Origin: Natronosporangium hydrolyticum
GTDB lineage: Bacteria; Actinomycetota; Actinomycetes; Mycobacteriales; Micromonosporaceae
NCBI RefSeq assembly: GCF_016925615.1
Contig: NZ_CP070499.1
Span: forward strand, 620,001-684,000
Reading direction: 5' to 3'
DNA: 64,000 nucleotides
Shown piece by piece: positions 44,464 through 51,897 of this stretch. Positions within the stretch are counted from its first letter, which is position 1. Every line of letters begins with the position of its first letter. The notes beneath the pieces were generated by a model. The model made no database searches. It was not told where the DNA came from and was given only the letters and a program-made list of their open reading frames with translations. The position numbers and the translations under genes were made by a program.

Positions 44464-46167
44464 GTGCGTCCCACCCGACGCAGGCCGAGCGGCACCGGCA
44501 CTGGCTCCGCCGTCGGCGCGCTAGCGGCCCTCGGGGTCCTGGTGGCCGCGCCGCTGGCGATGCTGCTGTGGCGAGCGGTCGCCGGCCACCAGGGCTCTCC
44601 GGGGGCGCTCGACGCCTTGGCCGAGCCGGAGAACATCCGGACCGTCGCGAACACCGTCCTGCTCGGGGTGCTGGTGATCGCGGTCGCCACGGTCTTCGCC
44701 GGCCCGTTGGCGTTCCTGATGGCGTGGACCTCGCTGCGGCGGCACCGCTGGCTCGATGTGGTGGTGATGCTGCCGTTCATGACCCCGCCCTACGTCAGCG
44801 CGCTGGCGTGGATGGACTTCACCCGGCCCCGCGGCACCGCTGAGCAGTGGCTGGGCCCGCTGGGCGCGGCGATGCAGGCCGTGTTCGCCACCCCGCTGGG
44901 AATGGCGATCGTGATGGCGTCGGAGGTGTACCCGTTCCTGTATCTGTTGCTACGCAACAACCTCGCCCGGCTCGGTGCGAGCATGGACGAGGCGGCGGCG
45001 GTGCACGGCGCGAGCCGGTGGCAGCGGGGCACCCGGATTCTGTTGCCGCTGCTGGCCGGCGGGTACTCGATCGGGGCGCTGGTGGTCTTCGTCCGGGCCG
45101 CCGGGGAGTTCGGCACGCCGGTCACCCTCGGCAACCAGATCGGCTTCCACGTGCTGGTCAGTCGGATCTACCAGGACATCACCATCGACCCGTTGGACTT
45201 TCCGCGCGCTGCCGCGTTGTCTAGCGTGCTGCTTGGCCTCGGCATGACCGTCTGGGGGCTGCAGCAGTGGTTCCTGTTACGACGCCAGGACCGGGTGGCG
45301 ACGGTGCGGGCGAACCGGCCGGCCATGGTGCGCCTGGGCCGCTGGGCGGCGCCCGCCGCCTGGCTCTATATCGGAGCTGTGCTCGCGGTGACGGTGGTGA
45401 TCCCGTACTACGCGGTGATCTCCGGCTCGCTGAGCCGACTGCGGTCGCGCCCGGCTGGGCCCGGCAACCTGACGCTGGAGCACTACACCCAGGTCTTGTC
45501 GCCGGGCAGCGGCGGCTGGCAGGCGCTGTTGACCAGCGCCCAACTGGCCTTCACCGCCGCCGGGCTGACCACGGTGCTCGGGACCGTGCTGGCGTTGCTG
45601 GCGCTACGACGCCGGCAGCGGCTCCGGGGCACGGTCGACTTCCTGGCGCTGGCCCCGGAGACGGTGCCGACGATCGTGCTCGCGCTCGGGTTCATCTTCC
45701 TGTGGAACGCACCGTGGCTGCCGGTCACGCCGTACCGCACCGACCTGATGCTGATCGTCGCCTACACCGCGATCTTTCTGCCGCTGGTGGTGCAGAACGT
45801 CAAATCGGTCCGGCTCCAGGTCAGCGACCGGCTCCTGGAGGCGGCGGCGGTGGCGGGTGCTTCGCCGTGGCGTACCACTCGGCGGGTGTTGTTGCCGTTG
45901 CTGCTACCCGGCATCGTCGCCGGGTGGTTGCTCGCGTTCGTCGTCGGCGTACGGGAGCTGGTGATGTCGAGCCTGCTGCGGCCGCCGGGCACCGAGCTGT
46001 TGTCACCGTGGATCCTCAGCCAGTTCGAGCAGGGACGTCGGGCAGAGGCGATGGCGATGACCGTGGTGGGGGTCTTCACCACCACGGTGGTGATGGTGTT
46101 GGTGGACCAGTGGCGGAGCCGGCTCAACCGACCTGGACGACCGGCAGATCGGCGCGTTCCCGGGTGA
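44464..46167 (+). CDS. ABC importer fused two-domain permease (FbpB-like)
   Basis: 567 residues. The GTG start lies two bases after the previous stop; sequence further upstream is the preceding gene's 3' end in another frame. Two permease halves are fused, each with an EAA loop that docks the ATPase: MDEAAAVHGASRWQRGTRI and LLEAAAVAGASPWRTTRRV, with about 12 membrane segments in total. The fused form is typical of Fe3+-type importers. The last 44 bases overlap the convergent phosphoesterase gene. Confidence 0.5.
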   Translation: MRPTRRRPSGTGTGSAVGALAALGVLVAAPLAMLLWRAVAGHQGSPGALDALAEPENIRTVANTVLLGVLVIAVATVFAGPLAFLMAWTSLRRHRWLDVVVMLPFMTPPYVSALAWMDFTRPRGTAEQWLGPLGAAMQAVFATPLGMAIVMASEVYPFLYLLLRNNLARLGASMDEAAAVHGASRWQRGTRILLPLLAGGYSIGALVVFVRAAGEFGTPVTLGNQIGFHVLVSRIYQDITIDPLDFPRAAALSSVLLGLGMTVWGLQQWFLLRRQDRVATVRANRPAMVRLGRWAAPAAWLYIGAVLAVTVVIPYYAVISGSLSRLRSRPAGPGNLTLEHYTQVLSPGSGGWQALLTSAQLAFTAAGLTTVLGTVLALLALRRRQRLRGTVDFLALAPETVPTIVLALGFIFLWNAPWLPVTPYRTDLMLIVAYTAIFLPLVVQNVKSVRLQVSDRLLEAAAVAGASPWRTTRRVLLPLLLPGIVAGWLLAFVVGVRELVMSSLLRPPGTELLSPWILSQFEQGRRAEAMAMTVVGVFTTTVVMVLVDQWRSRLNRPGRPADRRVPG

Positions 46168-46969
46168 CCGCGGAAACCTGCGTCAGAGTCTCGTCGACGC
46201 CGTCGGCCGCCGGCAGTGGCAGCTGTTCCCACCGCAGCACCGCCACCTCCCGGTGGTCGACCCCCACCACCGCGTCGCCGACCGTAGTGAGCACCGTCGC
46301 CCCTTTCGGGCCGTGCTCGGCCGGGCAGCGGCCCTGCAGGATGCCGGGGAAGACCGCCCACGTCGGCTGGGTGATCACCCGTCGTTCGTGGACGTGGCCC
46401 AGCGCCCAGTAGTCGTAGCCGGCGGCGGCGAGCCCGGCCAACGAGGTGGGCGCACAGATGCTCTTACTGGCGCTGCCGTCCAAACTGGTGTGCAGCATGC
46501 CCAGGTTGGCGAAGCCACGGATCGGAGCCGGGTAGCCGGCGGCGAGATCGGCCGGCTCGGTCGGGTCGGCCAGGCTCTGGCCGTGCACCGCCACCCCGAG
46601 GTCGTCGAAGATCACGCTGGTGGCGGCGTCGGCGGGAAACCAGTGCACGTTGCTGGGCCAACCGGTGGCGAGCGGGCACACCACGTCGTGGTTGCCGGCG
46701 GTCACCAGCACCGGCACCGCCGCCTCGCGCAGGCGACCCATTTGAGCGGCGAAGAACTCGCCGGCCGAACCGCTGTCGGCCCGCCGGTCGAAGACGTCGC
46801 CGGCGATGATCAGCAGGTCGGCGGCTTCGGTCAAGGTCAGGTCGACCAGCTTCTCGACCGCTCGGCGGATGGCCGCGCGGATCTCCGCGGCCGGCAGCGA
46901 GTAGGTCCCGGGCTGGGGCGGCAGCGCACCATCGATGTGCAGATCAGCCGCGTGCACGATGGTGGCCAC
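46124..46969 (-). CDS. SbcD/Mre11-like metallophosphoesterase
   Basis: 281 residues. Start chosen at the GTG giving VATIVHAADLHIDG, since homology begins there. No better start is seen further upstream, and there is no clear ribosome site. It has all metal-binding motifs of calcineurin-like enzymes: DLH, GDVFDRR, GNHD and LGHVHERR. Unlike SbcD it has no SbcC partner beside it. It could be a DNA repair nuclease subunit or a phosphodiesterase. The 3' end overlaps the permease gene. Confidence 0.5.
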   Translation of the reverse strand: MATIVHAADLHIDGALPPQPGTYSLPAAEIRAAIRRAVEKLVDLTLTEAADLLIIAGDVFDRRADSGSAGEFFAAQMGRLREAAVPVLVTAGNHDVVCPLATGWPSNVHWFPADAATSVIFDDLGVAVHGQSLADPTEPADLAAGYPAPIRGFANLGMLHTSLDGSASKSICAPTSLAGLAAAGYDYWALGHVHERRVITQPTWAVFPGILQGRCPAEHGPKGATVLTTVGDAVVGVDHREVAVLRWEQLPLPAADGVDETLTQVSAVTRERADLPVVQVG

Positions 46970-47035
46970 ACCGGTGACGCTAGAGCTGGCAGCTGAACGC
47001 CCGGTGCGCTCAGATGAACAGCAAATGAACGATGT

Positions 47036-47257
47036 TGGGCTAGCTCGTCGATTTGGACCCGGTGAGCGTCCGCGGCGAGCCAGGCGGCGTGGACTCCGGT
47101 GCCGCCGCCGACATCGAGGATCCGGGGCGCCGGGTGTGGTCAACCATCGTCTTAGCAACTCCTGGGTCCGGAGATACTCGAGTCGCCCGTGTGGTGACCG
47201 AATCAACCGGTCGTGTTCGAGGCCACCCGCGTACAGTGTCGCCAATTCTGGTTCCAT
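47036..47257 (-). pseudogene. Frameshifted and truncated class I SAM-dependent methyltransferase
   Basis: An ATG at 47257 opens MEPELATLYAGGLEHDRL and, after 43 codons, the frame passes at the run GGCGCCCCGG into another frame that reads RILDVGGGTGVHAAWLAAD. That is motif I of a class I methyltransferase, in the place expected after the N-terminal helix. After HRV the match stops and the phosphoesterase upstream region begins. So there is a one-base shift plus loss of the 3' two-thirds. It is a remnant, unless the assembly is wrong here. Confidence 0.5.
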
Positions 47258-47327
47258 CTTTTGACGGTCTCGTCGATCGCAGGTCCGGGCAAGGCGACAC
47301 GGGACCCTAGCCGGCGCTCCCGCCCGT

Positions 47328-47346
47328 TTTGGTAAGGCTAAGCTCA
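47328..47346 (+). promoter_or_regulatory. DtxR/IdeR-like iron box 1
   Basis: TTTGGTAAGGCTAAGCTCA matches the known iron-box pattern TTAGGTTAGGCTAACCTAA at 15 of 19 positions. It lies 71 bases before the start of the methyltransferase remnant and 245 before the DUF1540 gene, so it may have controlled the lost gene. Confidence 0.5.
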
Positions 47347-47483
47347 GTCGTCGACGCAACAGTTTAGGTCTACCCCTGGCTACGGGCGCGGAGCCGGGCC
47401 GGCAGCGTCAGTCGAGCTAGCGGCGTTGGGCCGAGAGCCTTGGCAGGGTACCCACCTCTCGCGTACCTCAATTTGTTATTCGA

Positions 47484-47507
47484 TTCGGTAAGGCTTTCCT
47501 TACTGAA
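47484..47507 (+). promoter_or_regulatory. DtxR/IdeR-like iron box 2
   Basis: The arms TTCGGTAAGG and CCTTACTGAA are inverted copies with one mismatch around CTTT. The left 19 bases match the iron-box pattern at 14 positions. It sits 84 bases before the DUF1540 start, a fitting operator distance. Control by an iron repressor is inferred. Confidence 0.5.
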
Positions 47508-47590
47508 GTCGCCGCGCTTTCTTCCGCGCGTTTGTCTGGCCTATTCCGGGGGTTGTGGCTTATCGTTGATCAGAACGGAAGGGGGCAACC

Positions 47591-47881
47591 ATGACTGAGT
47601 TGCTGGAGATGCCGCAGGTTGTCGAGTGCACGGTCACCCAATGCGGGTACAACCACAACGGGTGTCACGCCGCCGCGATCACCATCGGCCGGGAGTCGGC
47701 CCAGTGCGCCACCTTCATCGAGACCCCCACCAAGGGTGGGGTCGACGAGATGCTGGGTCGGGTGGGCGCCTGCCAGCGTGCCGACTGCCGGCACAACCTT
47801 GACCTGGAGTGTCGCGCGCCCTCGATCCGGGTCGCGGCCGGCCAGGACATGGCGGACTGTCAGACCTTCGACCCGCGCTAG
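47591..47881 (+). CDS. Protein with two DUF1540 domains
   Basis: 96 residues, ATG after GGAAGGGGGC. Two Cys-rich units: VVECTVTQCGYNHNGC with SAQCATF, and RVGACQRADCRHNLDLEC with MADCQTF. Each has four to five cysteines with the DUF1540 spacing and probably binds a metal. The function of the family is unknown. The iron-box-like palindrome before it suggests that its level follows iron supply. It converges with the S66 peptidase gene. Confidence 0.5.
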   Translation: MTELLEMPQVVECTVTQCGYNHNGCHAAAITIGRESAQCATFIETPTKGGVDEMLGRVGACQRADCRHNLDLECRAPSIRVAAGQDMADCQTFDPR

Positions 47882-47991
47882 CGCCCAGCTACGCTCACCG
47901 CGACTGCCTGGCGTCCTGACGTCGCGCAAACCGGACCCGTCACGTCTGCGGGGGTGGGCGGGGATGCTAGCGACGCGACACCGATGCCCGG

Positions 47992-49041
47992 TCAGCGGTA
48001 ATCGGCGAAGATTCGCTGTTCGATCCCGTTGACGGTGATGCTTCCGCCGTGCGGGAGTATCCATTGTGGCCTGGTGTGGCCGAAGGGGACACCGGCGCAG
48101 ACGACCGCCTCCGGGTTGTAACGGAGCACCACATCCACCAGCGCGTCGCGTTGCTCGGCGCGGAGTCTGGCGCGTTCTGGGGCAGGTGGGCGGCGTGTGA
48201 AATCCGAAACCGGCGGCCGGCCCAGGAGCACCGCATCCACCGCGCGGAGGATGCCCCGCTCGCCGAGGGAGCGGACGATCCAGGCGGCGTTTCGCGCGGG
48301 GAGGAGTTCCTCAGACGTCTCGAGGAGGAGCACACCGCCGGCGAGGACCTGCGGGTCAGCCGGGAACCGCCCGGCGGTCATGATCCATTCAATAACCTCA
48401 AGGCAGCCGCCCCAGGTCGGACCCGTCACCGATCGGGTGGGGCCGTACCAGCTCCACGGCTCGGTCGCCTCGCGTTCACCGAAGGACGTCAGCGCGCGGG
48501 GGTCCGCCCAGTCGACGCCGACGTCCTCGGACTCACCCGGATCTGTGACCTCAAGCCGTTCCCCTGTCAGCAGGGCTGCCCGGAGCGAGCGCGCGTGAAC
48601 GTCGTCGACGGCAGGGCCGGGACCGAGATGTACCTGGGACGAGCCGCCGTAGAAGCTGGCGATCCCATTGCCCCACAGCCAATTGTGAAGGTTGGTGTTG
48701 TCGCTGGTGCCCAGGAAGGGCTTGGGGTCCGCGCGGACAAGCTCCGGATCGAGATGTGGGATAACCGTGATCTGGTCCTCGCCGCCGATGACCGCGAGGA
48801 TGCCACGGATCTGGGGGTCGGCGAAGGCGGCGTTGATGTCTGCGGCGCGAGCCATCGCTGTGGCTGCGACCCGGCGCGTCGTCGGGTACTCGACCGGTAC
48901 CAGGCCAGTGATCTCGGCGAGTCGACGCATCGCTTGCTCGTGCACCTGGGGGAAGGCACCGGCCGCGGCGAATGACGGCGAGAGTACCGCGAGCTGGTCT
49001 CCGGGCCGGGCCTTCGGAGGTTGGACCACGTAAAGGGGCAT
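47992..49041 (-). CDS. S66-family serine peptidase (LD-carboxypeptidase / MccF-like)
   Basis: 349 residues. The nucleophile elbow FLGTSDNTNLHNWL has the GxSD serine. GGCLEVIEWI carries the Glu, and VPFGHTRPQW the His, completing the Ser-Glu-His triad of S66 enzymes. The long middle with GTSDNT and YGP.WG is more like MccF (microcin C7 immunity) and related hydrolases than LdcA of cell-wall recycling. It acts in the cytosol, on LD-peptides or peptidyl-nucleotide antibiotics. Confidence 0.5.
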   Translation of the reverse strand: MPLYVVQPPKARPGDQLAVLSPSFAAAGAFPQVHEQAMRRLAEITGLVPVEYPTTRRVAATAMARAADINAAFADPQIRGILAVIGGEDQITVIPHLDPELVRADPKPFLGTSDNTNLHNWLWGNGIASFYGGSSQVHLGPGPAVDDVHARSLRAALLTGERLEVTDPGESEDVGVDWADPRALTSFGEREATEPWSWYGPTRSVTGPTWGGCLEVIEWIMTAGRFPADPQVLAGGVLLLETSEELLPARNAAWIVRSLGERGILRAVDAVLLGRPPVSDFTRRPPAPERARLRAEQRDALVDVVLRYNPEAVVCAGVPFGHTRPQWILPHGGSITVNGIEQRIFADYR

Positions 49042-49242
49042 GGCAGAGATCTAAACAGGCCGACATCGATCACGCATTCCCATTGCGTAGCCACGGTGGG
49101 GGAGCGGGCGTTACGCCGCCTCGCCAGGGCCGTTAGACCTCACGGAGCCCGGCTGAGGTGGCCGGTGCGGCGTGCGGGGGTGCCCGGGGCCGCGTTCGCA
49201 ACGTCCGGCTCGGGGTGCCGGCGTCGAGCAGAGGAGAACCTT

Positions 49243-50088
49243 TTGCGGATCAAGCAGTTCGCCGCGACGGCCGCGGCCGGGATGGTCGGCGGCGCGCTCG
49301 CGCTTACCGGGGTGGCTCAGGCGGAGGAGACGCCACTGTCGATTGAGATCGATGGTGACTGCGCCTCGCTCTCGGTCACCTTTGTCAACACCACGAACTT
49401 CGACTTCTTCGGAGATGTCCGCATCGACGGTGCGGCCGGGACGTCCGACGAGTGGTCGGATGCGCTGATCAGCCAGGGTCCGCTCGCGGGCGAGGTGTTC
49501 GGCGACCGGTACGAGCAGGTGGCGCTGCCCGCTGGGCAGACCACCACCGAGAGCGTGGACCTGCCGGCCGGGAGCGGCGAGCGGCTGGTGGAGGCGGTGG
49601 TCCGGCGGGGGCCGGAGCAGGAATGGTACGTGCCGTGGCAGAGCTTCACTGTCGACTGCGGGACGACCGAGGACGAGGACGACGCGGACGCGGGCGACGA
49701 TGCCGGCGCTGGTGAGGAGCTCGACTGCGTCGACGTCAACACCGCCGACGCGGAGACGCTGCAGCTGCTGAAGCACATCGGCGAGGCCCGGGCGCAGCAG
49801 ATCCTGGAGCTCCGGCCGTTCACCTCGGTCGAGGACCTGGCCCGGGTGAATGGGCTGAGCGTCGACGGCTCGAATCTCGCCGAACTCGTGGCCGGGGGCG
49901 GCGGCTACCTGCCGCTCTGCGGCATCGAGAGCGGCAGCGGTGGCAGCGGCGATGACGCCGACGCCGACGCGCTGCCGCTGACCGGCAACGTGACCGGGAT
50001 GGCCGCGAGCGGCGCCGGGGTGCTGCTCGCGGCGGGTGCGGGCTTGTACCTGGCAGCCCGCCGGCGGCGGGTGGCGTTCACCGCCTGA
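49243..50088 (+). CDS. LPLTG cell-wall-anchored protein with ComEA-like helix-hairpin-helix domain
   Basis: 281 residues from TTG, chosen because GAGGAG lies six bases upstream and a signal peptide (residues 1-26, ending GVAQA) starts right there. A beta-rich domain (27-145) has two cysteines likely to form a disulphide. An acidic linker leads to a helix-hairpin-helix unit (about 160-225) with VNTADAETLQLLKHIGEARA and FTSVEDLARV, as in ComEA. The end is a sorting signal: LPLTG, a membrane helix and RRRR. So it should be fixed to peptidoglycan by a sortase, with a DNA-binding-type domain facing out. DNA binding is inferred. Confidence 0.5.
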   Translation: MRIKQFAATAAAGMVGGALALTGVAQAEETPLSIEIDGDCASLSVTFVNTTNFDFFGDVRIDGAAGTSDEWSDALISQGPLAGEVFGDRYEQVALPAGQTTTESVDLPAGSGERLVEAVVRRGPEQEWYVPWQSFTVDCGTTEDEDDADAGDDAGAGEELDCVDVNTADAETLQLLKHIGEARAQQILELRPFTSVEDLARVNGLSVDGSNLAELVAGGGGYLPLCGIESGSGGSGDDADADALPLTGNVTGMAASGAGVLLAAGAGLYLAARRRRVAFTA

Positions 50089-50100
50089 GGTGCCCGGCCC

Positions 50101-50135
50101 GAAGGGGCGGATCCGCGCTGCGGGTCCGCCCCTTC
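50101..50135 (+). terminator. Rho-independent-like terminator
   Basis: The arms at 50101-50116 (GAAGGGGCGGATCCGC) and 50120-50135 (GCGGGTCCGCCCCTTC) pair with one mismatch around a three-base loop, followed by TTCT. It lies 12 bases after the LPLTG gene. Confidence 0.5.
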
Positions 50136-50239
50136 TTCTGCGCCCTCGCAATATCAAAGTGACTGGTTGGCGGTGATGGCAGCCAGTGGCTCACCTTGAT
50201 CAAGGGAGGGCGGTGGCGAGGGCTGCCGGCGGCGAGGCA

Positions 50240-50268
50240 TTGACAACTCTGTTTCCAGCTGGTAAATC
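50240..50268 (+). promoter_or_regulatory. Sigma-70-type promoter of the GH16 gene
   Basis: TTGACA at 50240-50245 and TAAATC at 50263-50268 with a 17-base spacer. The first operator starts 15 bases downstream, near the expected transcription start. Confidence 0.5.
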
Positions 50269-50282
50269 GTAGTTATCAATGT

Positions 50283-50294
50283 GAGAGCGCTCTC
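50283..50294 (+). promoter_or_regulatory. LacI-type operator 1
   Basis: GAGAGCGCTCTC, a perfect 12-base palindrome with central GCGC, related to CebR boxes (GGGAGCGCTCCC). It lies just after the GH16 promoter and 69 bases before the start codon. Confidence 0.5.
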
Positions 50295-50325
50295 TCGCCT
50301 GTCAGCGAGCCAGAGATGAGTGTCG

Positions 50326-50337
50326 GAGAGCGCTCTC
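50326..50337 (+). promoter_or_regulatory. LacI-type operator 2
   Basis: A second copy of GAGAGCGCTCTC, 43 bases (about four DNA turns) after operator 1 and 26 bases before the GH16 start. Such spacing on one face of the helix fits cooperative repressor binding. Confidence 0.5.
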
Positions 50338-50362
50338 GGCAGTCGACGAGAGGGTTGACCTC

Positions 50363-51751
50363 ATGAGACCGTACCTCCGGACCGGCCTGGCGGTGTTCGC
50401 CGCCAGCGCGGTCCTGCTAGGCGCCACCCAGCTGACTTCCGCCGCCCACGCCGACGTGCCGCCCACCCCGCCGGGGTGGACGCTTGAGTTCGCCGACGAC
50501 TTCGATGGGCCCGAGGGGACTTTGCCCGCCAGCGACAACTGGCGGTTCAACATCGGGCATGGCTATCCGGGTGGCCCTCCGAACTGGGGCACCGGCGAGA
50601 TCGCCTACCACACCGACGACCCGGCCAATGTGAGCCTGGACGGATCCGGCAACCTGCGGATCACCCCGCTGCGGGACAGCGCCGGCGACTGGACCTCGGC
50701 CCGGATCGAGACCCACCGGCAGGATTTCCGCCCACCGGACGGCGGGGTGATGCGGATCGAAAGCCGGTTGCAGATCCCCGACGTCACCGGTGAGGCAGCC
50801 CTCGGCTACTGGCCCGCGTTCTGGGCGCTCGGGGCACCGTACCGGGGCAACTGGTGGAACTGGCCCGGCATCGGTGAGTTCGACGTGATGGAGAACGTCA
50901 ACGGGGTGGACACCGTGTGGGGGGTGCTCCACTGCGGAGTCGCGCCGGGTGGCCCGTGCGACGAGCACAACGGCCTCGGCGACGGCATGCCCTGCCCGGG
51001 GGCGCCGTGCGCCGGCAACTTCCACACCTTCAGTTTCGACTGGGACACCAGCGTGACCCCGAACGAGCTTCGTTGGTACATCAACGGCCAGCAGTACCAC
51101 GAGGTACGGCAGGATCAGCTGCCCGCCGACACGTGGGCCGAGATGACCAGCCACGAGGGGTTCTTCATCATCCTGAACCTGGCGATCGGCGGCGCCTTCC
51201 CGGACGGGGTCGCCGGCTTCACCACCCCCACTGCGACGACCGAGCCTGGTCACCCGTTGCTGGTCGACTACGTCGCGGTCTGGTCGCGGGGCGGCGACGG
51301 CGGCACGCCCCCCACGACTCCGCCGACCACCCCGCCGACGACCCCGCCGCCCGGTGACGCCCGGGACGCTTACGCGCCGATCCAGGCCGAGAGCTACGAC
51401 GCGGCGAGTGGGGTGACCGTCGAGGGCGGTCATCTCGGCGGGATCGGTGACGGCGCGTGGGTCCGGTTCGACAACGTGGAGTTCGGTGCTATCGCCCCGA
51501 CCGATTTCGTCGCCCGGGTCGCCTCCGGGGCGCCCGGCGGAGTCAGCGGGTTGGTGGAGGTCCGGCTGGACAGCGCGACCAGCCCACCGATCGGGAGCTT
51601 CGCGGTGGCTAACACCGGTGGTTGGAGCAGCTGGCAGGAGGTCCCGGGCAACGTGGCCGCTGCGACCGGCACCCGGACGGTCTACCTGACGTTCACCAGT
51701 GGCCAGCCGGCGGACTTCGTCAACGTGGACTGGTTCCACTTCCGACCCTGA
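50363..51751 (+). CDS. Secreted GH16 endo-beta-1,3-glucanase with CBM6
   Basis: 462 residues. A signal peptide (1-30, ending SAAHA) is followed by a GH16 domain (about 35-315) with WGTGEIAYHT and the catalytic motif GEFDVMEN (E172 nucleophile, D174, E177 acid/base). Then come a PPTTPPTTPPTT linker and a C-terminal CBM6-type domain (about 335-462, starting PIQAESYDAASGV, ending VNVDWFHFRP). It would cut laminarin-like beta-1,3-glucans outside the cell. Operators 1 and 2 put it under the LacI regulator at the end of the locus. Confidence 0.5.
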   Translation: MRPYLRTGLAVFAASAVLLGATQLTSAAHADVPPTPPGWTLEFADDFDGPEGTLPASDNWRFNIGHGYPGGPPNWGTGEIAYHTDDPANVSLDGSGNLRITPLRDSAGDWTSARIETHRQDFRPPDGGVMRIESRLQIPDVTGEAALGYWPAFWALGAPYRGNWWNWPGIGEFDVMENVNGVDTVWGVLHCGVAPGGPCDEHNGLGDGMPCPGAPCAGNFHTFSFDWDTSVTPNELRWYINGQQYHEVRQDQLPADTWAEMTSHEGFFIILNLAIGGAFPDGVAGFTTPTATTEPGHPLLVDYVAVWSRGGDGGTPPTTPPTTPPTTPPPGDARDAYAPIQAESYDAASGVTVEGGHLGGIGDGAWVRFDNVEFGAIAPTDFVARVASGAPGGVSGLVEVRLDSATSPPIGSFAVANTGGWSSWQEVPGNVAAATGTRTVYLTFTSGQPADFVNVDWFHFRP

Positions 51752-51768
51752 CCACCTGAGCCACGTGA

Positions 51769-51780
51769 GAGAGCGCTCTC
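51769..51780 (+). promoter_or_regulatory. LacI-type operator 3
   Basis: GAGAGCGCTCTC, 18 bases after the GH16 stop and 118 before the transporter operon. The 146-base gap it lies in has an AT-richer stretch (51790-51830) with TTGATA and TTGACG, likely promoter material. Confidence 0.5.
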
Positions 51781-51856
51781 GGCGACTGGTTACAGCTTGA
51801 TAACACTCTCTTAACAGTAGCTTGACGGAACCGTGCTCCAGTCCGCAGGCTGCTGA

Positions 51857-51868
51857 GAGAGCGCTCTC
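51857..51868 (+). promoter_or_regulatory. LacI-type operator 4
   Basis: GAGAGCGCTCTC inside a longer 16-base palindrome (51855-51870), 30 bases before the sugar-binding protein start. With operator 3 it brackets the operon promoter. Confidence 0.5.
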
Positions 51869-51897
51869 TCACTCGTCCCGTCAGCAAGGAGGACCAC

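Larger units (their letters stand above)
47258..47590. other. Gene-free stretch with iron-box-like sites
   Basis: The 333 bases between the methyltransferase remnant and the DUF1540 gene carry no plausible gene. They are less GC-rich around 47455-47580 than the surroundings, as expected for a promoter, and contain the two sites listed below. Confidence 0.5.
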
